From the NCBI GenBank assembly GCA_019233165.1, contig JAFAMS010000330.1, forward strand, positions 1 to 9,389: DNA of 9,389 nt, written 5' to 3'. The first letter of the stretch is position 1, and each line of letters begins with the position of its first letter. The stretch is from Vulcanimicrobiota bacterium. Its GTDB lineage: Bacteria; Vulcanimicrobiota; Vulcanimicrobiia; Vulcanimicrobiales; Vulcanimicrobiaceae. Of this stretch, positions 5,901-9,389 are shown one piece after another. The notes under the pieces are model-generated. The model was not told the origin of the DNA and did not search any database. It saw nothing but the letters and a program-made list of their open reading frames with translations. The translations under genes were made by a program, and so were the position numbers.

Positions 5901-7022
5901 GTGCGAGTCGGAATCTTCTCAGAGTGCTATCATCCGATCGAAAACGGCGTCGTCGCGAGCATCGACGCGCTTTGCGACGGTTTGCGCGCCGCGGGTCACG
6001 AGGCCGTCATCGTCGCGCCTGCGGCGCGCGCGCACGCGCTCGCACCTGAGGTTCGCGTTCCGTCGCTCCCGTTGCCGACGCGCACCGCGTATCGACTGGC
6101 CGTGCCCGTGCTGGGCGCGCGCGCGAACGCGAACTTGCGCAGTCTCTCGGTGATCCACACGCACTCGCCGTTCGTCACCGGTTGGATGGGCGTGCATTAT
6201 GCGCGCCGATTCGGATTGCCGCTCGTCTTCACGTACCATACGCAGCTTGAAGAATACGCTCATTACGTGCCGTTCGAGCGTTCCGCGACGCGGCGCGCGG
6301 CATCGACGTTGACGCGCACCTATGCGAATCTCGCGTATGCGGTGATCGTCCCGACGCAGGCGATGGCGGAGCGTTTGCGCGCACTCGGCGTAAGCGCGCC
6401 GCTTTCCGTGATTCCCACGGGGATCGACGTCGAGCGTTTCGCGGCGGGCCGTCGCAGCAGCGAGCTGCGCGAGCGGCTCGTCCGCGCACCGCGAACGCGG
6501 CTGATCTTGCTCGTCTCGCGGCTGGCGCGGGAAAAGAACGTCGAGCTCGCCTTCGCCGCGCTGGCCGCGCTCGACGATCCGGGGGCGCACCTCGTCCTCG
6601 CCGGAGACGGGCCCCAACGCCCCGCGCTCGAGGCCGCCGCTCGAGCCGCCGGTCTGGGCAGCCGGGTCCATTTTCTCGGGCACGTCGAGCGCGGCCGGCT
6701 TCCGGAGCTCTACGCCTCCTGCGACGCGTTCGTCTTTCCGAGCACGACGGAGACCCAGGGGGTCGTTCTCGCCGAGGCGGTCGTAGCCGGGCTTCCCGTC
6801 GTCGCCGCAGAGACTCCTCAGACCCGCGAGGTCCTCGGGGGGTCCGGGATCCTGGCAAGCCCCACTGCCGAAGCGTTCGCGGAGGCGCTGAAACGCGCGC
6901 TCGCCGGTGGAAGACCCCAGAATGCCGCGCGTTTGGCACTCGAGCGATTTAGCATCGAGGTACAGACCCGCCGGATCCTCGACGTCTATGGGTGGCTCCT
7001 GGAACGGCGCGAGTCTGCCTGA
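5901..7022 (+). CDS. GT4-family glycosyltransferase, glucosyl-diacylglycerol synthase-like
   Basis: A GT-B enzyme of 373 residues. The N-terminal half has MRVGIFSECYHPIENGVV, IHTHSPFVTGWMGVHYARR (residues 85-103) and FTYHTQLEEYAHYVPF (110-125). This YHTQ-EEY-HY pattern is typical of GT4 enzymes that put a sugar on diacylglycerol or phosphatidylinositol. The donor half has IPTGIDVERF (171-180), VSRLAREKNVELA (205-217), LAGDGPQR and EX7E as E284 and E292 in STTETQGVVLAEA. The likely role is synthesis of a membrane glycolipid at the inner membrane face, with a nucleotide sugar as donor; the exact lipid is not shown by sequence. GTG 5901 is chosen because of GGAG at 5893-5896 and the family-typical N-terminus. 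It is divergent from the YabE-like gene, and no clear own promoter was found. Confidence 0.87.
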   Translation: MRVGIFSECYHPIENGVVASIDALCDGLRAAGHEAVIVAPAARAHALAPEVRVPSLPLPTRTAYRLAVPVLGARANANLRSLSVIHTHSPFVTGWMGVHYARRFGLPLVFTYHTQLEEYAHYVPFERSATRRAASTLTRTYANLAYAVIVPTQAMAERLRALGVSAPLSVIPTGIDVERFAAGRRSSELRERLVRAPRTRLILLVSRLAREKNVELAFAALAALDDPGAHLVLAGDGPQRPALEAAARAAGLGSRVHFLGHVERGRLPELYASCDAFVFPSTTETQGVVLAEAVVAGLPVVAAETPQTREVLGGSGILASPTAEAFAEALKRALAGGRPQNAARLALERFSIEVQTRRILDVYGWLLERRESA

Positions 7023-7052
7023 TTGACATCGAACATACGTTCGATATACGAT
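7023..7052 (+). promoter_or_regulatory. Near-consensus sigma70 promoter of the SOS-type repair operon
   Basis: TTGACA (7023-7028), a perfect -35, begins directly after the stop codon of the glycosyltransferase. After 18 bp comes TACGAT (7047-7052) as -10. Transcription would start near 7059, leaving only about ten bases before ATG 7069, so the first gene has a very short leader. The LexA palindrome fills the spacer. Confidence 0.75.
7029..7044. promoter_or_regulatory. LexA (SOS) operator, TCGAAC-N4-GTTCGA
   Basis: The perfect inverted repeat TCGAAC-ATAC-GTTCGA extends by one more pair (A7028, T7045) to seven-base arms. It matches the actinobacterial LexA consensus exactly and also fits the Bacillus DinR box. 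It lies between -35 and -10, where a bound repressor blocks RNA polymerase. Confidence 0.78.
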
Positions 7053-7068
7053 ACGAGAGACGAGTGCC

Positions 7069-7482
7069 ATGAAAGCCCGACGACAGACCCTCCAGCACGT
7101 ACGTGTCGCCTTCGCCGCCAACCCGCGCGGCGATGGTCTCGCGTACGTCCGGACGGCGGATGGTTCCCCGCTGCGGGTCCCGTTTCGGGTCGAGCGCTCC
7201 CCCGCGCTCCTGGGGCACGAGGTCGGCTACGCGGCATTGCTCGCGGTTTCGGCCGCGCTTCGCGCGAAGGGAATGCGCGCCGTTCGGATTGGGATCGCCG
7301 ACGCAAGGATCGTCGACGATCTCACCGAGCGCCGCGCTCTTCCGGCGGCGCTCGCGCTTCCGTACGTCCGCCTTCGCTGCGCGCTGAACACGTTCGCCCG
7401 CGCCGAAGTCGTCGCGACCCCGGAGGACGAGGAGCTTTCATCGCGCGCTCGAGCGGAGGTCGAGCTGGCCGTCGCCGCTTGA
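7069..7482 (+). CDS. Uncharacterised small protein, possibly RNase H-like fold, LexA-controlled
   Basis: A 137-residue soluble protein, not confidently assigned to a family. Its order of elements recalls RNase HI-like domains: an N-terminal strand-loop VAFAANPRGDGLAYV (13-27), a helix with an acid at its start (HEVGYAALLAVSAALRAKG, E51), then a strand followed by D78 (RIGIADARIVDDL) and an acidic C-terminal tail. The first catalytic aspartate of RNase H (normally in F-D-G) is replaced by alanine, and the fourth acid is not obvious. If the fold is right, the protein may bind nucleic acid without cleaving it. It is the first gene after the LexA-box promoter and overlaps the DNA glycosylase gene by one base (TGATG), so a role linked to DNA damage is likely. 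ATG 7069 is the only good start. The gene is confident, the fold tentative. Confidence 0.8.
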   Translation: MKARRQTLQHVRVAFAANPRGDGLAYVRTADGSPLRVPFRVERSPALLGHEVGYAALLAVSAALRAKGMRAVRIGIADARIVDDLTERRALPAALALPYVRLRCALNTFARAEVVATPEDEELSSRARAEVELAVAA

Positions 7483-8072
7483 TGCGGCGGTTGACGCGCA
7501 GCGCGCTGCCCCTCGAGACGGTCGCGCTCGCGCGGTTTTTGATCGGAAAGCTCGTCGTCTCGGAGATCGGCGGGATCCGCACCGTGGGCCGGATCGTCGA
7601 AGACGAAGCGTATCTCACCGGCGATCCGGCTTCGCACGCCTTTCGTGGTCCGACGCAACGCAATAGAACGATGTTCGCGCGGCGCGGACACGCCTACGTC
7701 TACCTTATCTACGGGATGTATTGGTGCCTCAACGTGAGTGCCGAGCGCCCCGGGATCGGCGAGGCGGTGTTGATCCGGGCGCTCGAGCCGCTCGAAGGAC
7801 TCGCCGCAATGCGGCGCCGGCGCGGCGGCGTCTCCGACCGCGAGCTTGCGCGCGGTCCCGGCCGCGTTTGCGAAGCGCTCGGGATCGACGGCTCGTTCGA
7901 CGCTACCGATCTTTGCGCGCCGCGCTCGCCGCTGCGTCTCGGGGATGACGGGACCGTCTGCGCGCTCGGCGTATCGACGCGTATCGGCCTGACGCGCGCG
8001 GCGGAGCGCGAGTTGCGCTTCTACGCGCGCGGAAGCCGATTCGTCAGCGGAGCCCGGAGACTCTCACCGTAA
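7482..8072 (+). CDS. mpg: 3-methyladenine DNA glycosylase, AAG/MPG family
   Basis: A 196-residue base-excision enzyme that flips out alkylated or deaminated purines (3-methyladenine, 7-methylguanine, hypoxanthine, ethenoadenine) and cleaves the glycosidic bond. Visible AAG signatures are GRIVEDEAYLTGDPASHAF with the catalytic glutamate E42 (equivalent to human E125), TQRNRTMF, GHAYVYLIYGMYWCLNVS with the base-specificity asparagine N84, AVLIRALEPLEGLAAMR with R99, RGPGRVCEALGI, and RFYARGSRFVSG at the end. All expected active-site residues are present and the length is normal. ATG 7482 overlaps the preceding stop by one base, so translation is coupled to the small LexA-controlled protein. The stop is two bases before the pseudouridine synthase start. 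Confidence 0.95.
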   Translation: MRRLTRSALPLETVALARFLIGKLVVSEIGGIRTVGRIVEDEAYLTGDPASHAFRGPTQRNRTMFARRGHAYVYLIYGMYWCLNVSAERPGIGEAVLIRALEPLEGLAAMRRRRGGVSDRELARGPGRVCEALGIDGSFDATDLCAPRSPLRLGDDGTVCALGVSTRIGLTRAAERELRFYARGSRFVSGARRLSP

Positions 8073-8074
8073 GA

Positions 8075-8914
8075 TTGCAACGCTATCTCGCAGGCGCCGG
8101 AGTCGCATCCCGGCGTGCGAGCGAAGCCCTCATCGTCGCGGGACGGGTGCGCGTCAACGGCCGCATCGTGCGCGAGCTCGGAACGAAAGTCGAGCCGGGC
8201 GACCGCGTCGAGCTCGACGGAGAGCGCATCGAACCGCTCGAGCCGAGCCGGCGCGAAGTCGTCGTTCTGAACAAACCCGCCGGGGTCGTAACAACGATGC
8301 ACGATCCGCAGGGACGACGTACGGTCGCCGATCTGGTGCGCGCGCATCGAGGGCCGGCGGCGCCGCGTCTCGTTCCCGTCGGCCGGCTCGACTACGACAC
8401 ATCGGGAGTGCTGTTGTTGACGAACGACGGCGAGCTCGCCTTCGCGCTCACGCATCCGCGGTTCGGCGTCGACAAAGTCTATCGGGCGACGCTGCGCGGC
8501 CGGCTCGAGTCCGACGCCGTCGAGCGCATTCGCAGCGGCGTCGAGCTCGAAGAAGGGCGCGCGGCGCCTGCGCGTCTGCGCGTCGTTGCGTCGTCGCGAG
8601 CGCGTTCGGTCGTCGACCTCACGCTGCACGAGGGACGCTACCGTCAAGTGCGGCGGATGTTCGAGGCGCTCGGTCATCCGCTCGTCGCCCTCACGCGTTT
8701 GCGCTTCGGCCCGGTTTCGCTCGGTGCGCTCGCCCCCGGCGCGCTGCGCTCGCTCAGCGAGCGGGAGCGCAAGGCGCTCGATGCGTTGCTGCGAAGCTCG
8801 CAAGATGACGGTGGTGCGCGGGATCCGTGGAGCGACCCAAGCCGAGCGCGACGAACCGGAGGCGATTCTCGCCGCAACCGAGGAACTGCTCCTCGCAATC
8901 CGCGAGCGCAATAA
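8075..8914 (+). CDS. rluB: Pseudouridine synthase, RsuA/RluB family
   Basis: A 279-residue rRNA-modifying enzyme; RluB members isomerise a uridine in helix 80 of 23S rRNA. An S4 RNA-binding domain occupies about residues 1-50 (QRYLAGAGVASRRASEALIVAGRVRVNG). The catalytic domain has VLNKPAGVVTTMHDP (67-81) and GRLDYDTSG (103-111) with catalytic D106, then DKVYRATLRG and EGRYRQVRRMFEALGHPLVALTRLRFG. The start is TTG 8075, two bases after the glycosylase stop; upstream in-frame codons (GTA AGA) would give the family-like VRLQRYL but are not known starts. About 36 residues at the C-terminus, after LLRSS, are basic and Ser/Pro-rich, unlike the family, and lie in the 110-bp overlap with aroH. RsuA itself cannot be excluded. 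Confidence 0.92.
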   Translation: MQRYLAGAGVASRRASEALIVAGRVRVNGRIVRELGTKVEPGDRVELDGERIEPLEPSRREVVVLNKPAGVVTTMHDPQGRRTVADLVRAHRGPAAPRLVPVGRLDYDTSGVLLLTNDGELAFALTHPRFGVDKVYRATLRGRLESDAVERIRSGVELEEGRAAPARLRVVASSRARSVVDLTLHEGRYRQVRRMFEALGHPLVALTRLRFGPVSLGALAPGALRSLSERERKALDALLRSSQDDGGARDPWSDPSRARRTGGDSRRNRGTAPRNPRAQ

Positions 8915-9173
8915 CTTCGCGCTCGAAGACGTCGCCTCGGCGCTCTTCACGGTGACGCCGGATCTGCGCGCGGGCTTCCCCGCCTCGGCGGCGCGGCGGC
9001 TAGGTTGGACCAACGTACCGCTTTTGAACTTCACAGAGATTCCGGTACCGGGCGATCTGCCTCGCTGCATTCGCACGATGATCTTGATCAATACGACGCT
9101 CGGCCAAGAACAGATCGTTCACGTCTATCTCGGCGGCGCGGTCGCCCTTCGCCCGGACCTCCAGCGTCAGTGA
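8805..9173 (+). CDS. aroH: Chorismate mutase, AroH class
   Basis: A 122-residue trimeric-type monofunctional enzyme converting chorismate to prephenate, the branch step towards tyrosine and phenylalanine. The length and nearly every landmark match Bacillus subtilis AroH: VRGIRGAT with R8, ERDEPEAIL, TPDLRAGFPASAARRLGW, FTEIPVPGDLPRCIRTMILI with E78 and R90, and HVYLGGAVALRPDL with Y108 and R116. The active-site cysteine of the Bacillus enzyme (position 75) is asparagine here. ATG 8805 gives the family N-terminus, so its first 110 bases overlap the end of the pseudouridine synthase gene in another frame. Its stop overlaps the start of tyrA (GTGA), so the two consecutive enzymes of the pathway are coupled. 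Confidence 0.96.
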   Translation: MTVVRGIRGATQAERDEPEAILAATEELLLAIRERNNFALEDVASALFTVTPDLRAGFPASAARRLGWTNVPLLNFTEIPVPGDLPRCIRTMILINTTLGQEQIVHVYLGGAVALRPDLQRQ

Positions 9174-9389
9174 CGATCGCCGAGCCGCTGGGGATCGCCG
9201 GTCTGGGTCTGATCGGCGGTTCGATCGCGTTGCGTGCGCGCCGGTTGGGGATCCGCACGATGGGGTGGGACACGGATGCGAGCGCGCTGCGGCTCGTCGA
9301 CGTTCCCGCAAGCTCGCTCGCCGCGCTGGGCGGTGCGGCGGCGACGCTCGTCCTTGCTCTCCCGCTCGAAGCGACGCTCGCGGCGATCG
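9170..9389 (+). CDS. tyrA: Prephenate dehydrogenase TyrA, 3' truncated by window end
   Basis: 73 residues are visible. The N-terminal NAD(P)-binding Rossmann motif is GIAGLGLIGGS (residues 8-18), the pattern shared by prephenate and arogenate dehydrogenases, followed by MGWDTD ending beta-2 and LVLALPLEATL as the strand before the nicotinamide loop. The enzyme oxidatively decarboxylates prephenate to 4-hydroxyphenylpyruvate using the product of the AroH gene just upstream. The GTG start overlaps the aroH stop by four bases. The stretch between WDTD and LVLALP is about ten residues shorter than usual: the A-x-x-x-G-x-I-D element is missing. Arogenate specificity cannot be excluded from the fragment. 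Confidence 0.88.
   Translation, partial: MTIAEPLGIAGLGLIGGSIALRARRLGIRTMGWDTDASALRLVDVPASSLAALGGAAATLVLALPLEATLAAI

Noticed and set aside
4703..6049. Long + strand open frame (448 codons) opposite the YabE-like gene
   Set aside because: Arginine-rich, low-complexity shadow of the real minus-strand gene with no recognisable domain; it also crosses the intergenic spacer and promoter.
5919..7121. Minus-strand open frame of 400 codons opposite the glycosyltransferase
   Set aside because: Antisense frame kept open by high GC content; composition and lack of motifs show it is not a gene, and it would cross the LexA promoter.
7023..7481. Extending the Mpg reading frame upstream to 7023
   Set aside because: The upstream part is an Arg/Gly-rich shadow of the small gene; ATG 7482 matches the AAG-family N-terminus.
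8021..9091. Minus-strand open frame of 356 codons opposite rluB/aroH
   Set aside because: Shadow frame; both genes opposite it carry complete family signatures.
1..9389. CRISPR arrays, insertion sequences, tRNA or rRNA genes
   Set aside because: No regularly spaced repeats, transposase motifs, terminal inverted repeats or tRNA-like cloverleaf sequences were seen.

Overview
The window is densely coding, very GC-rich bacterial DNA with twelve genes, ten complete and two cut by the window edges. Genes abut or overlap almost everywhere, and GTG, TTG and apparently CTG starts outnumber ATG. The host is not identifiable with certainty. The GC content, a YabE/RpfB-like protein followed by KsgA, a monofunctional AroH-type chorismate mutase and a LexA box of the TCGAAC-N4-GTTCGA type point to a high-GC lineage near Actinomycetota, Chloroflexota or an uncultured phylum such as Eremiobacterota. 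That placement is inference from gene style, not a measured result.

Region 1 (1-2201, + strand): the 3' part of an M16-type peptidase, translationally coupled to a GT4 glycosyltransferase that seems to start at a CTG codon. Region 2 (2100-5719, - strand): a four-gene operon read from right to left. It encodes a secreted G5/3D-domain cell-wall protein (YabE/RpfB type), the 16S rRNA dimethyltransferase KsgA, a CPBP intramembrane protease and a second GT4 glycosyltransferase. Its last gene runs 102 bp into the opposing glycosyltransferase of region 1, with no terminator between them. The operon has a recognisable extended -10 promoter and a leader of about 120 nt that can fold into three consecutive hairpins.

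Region 3 (5901-7022, + strand): a third GT4 glycosyltransferase, resembling glucosyl-diacylglycerol synthases, divergent from region 2. The 181-bp divergent spacer carries two copies of a GCGGGTACG...ATACC motif lying over the region 2 promoter.

Region 4 (7023-9389, + strand): a compact operon. It starts with a near-consensus sigma70 promoter whose spacer holds a perfect LexA (SOS) palindrome. The genes are a small protein that looks like a degenerate RNase H fold, an AAG/Mpg-family 3-methyladenine DNA glycosylase, an RluB/RsuA-family pseudouridine synthase, chorismate mutase AroH and the start of prephenate dehydrogenase TyrA. The most interesting signal is this SOS-type promoter directly driving an uncharacterised small protein coupled to a base-excision glycosylase, with tyrosine-biosynthesis genes downstream in the same unbroken gene string.
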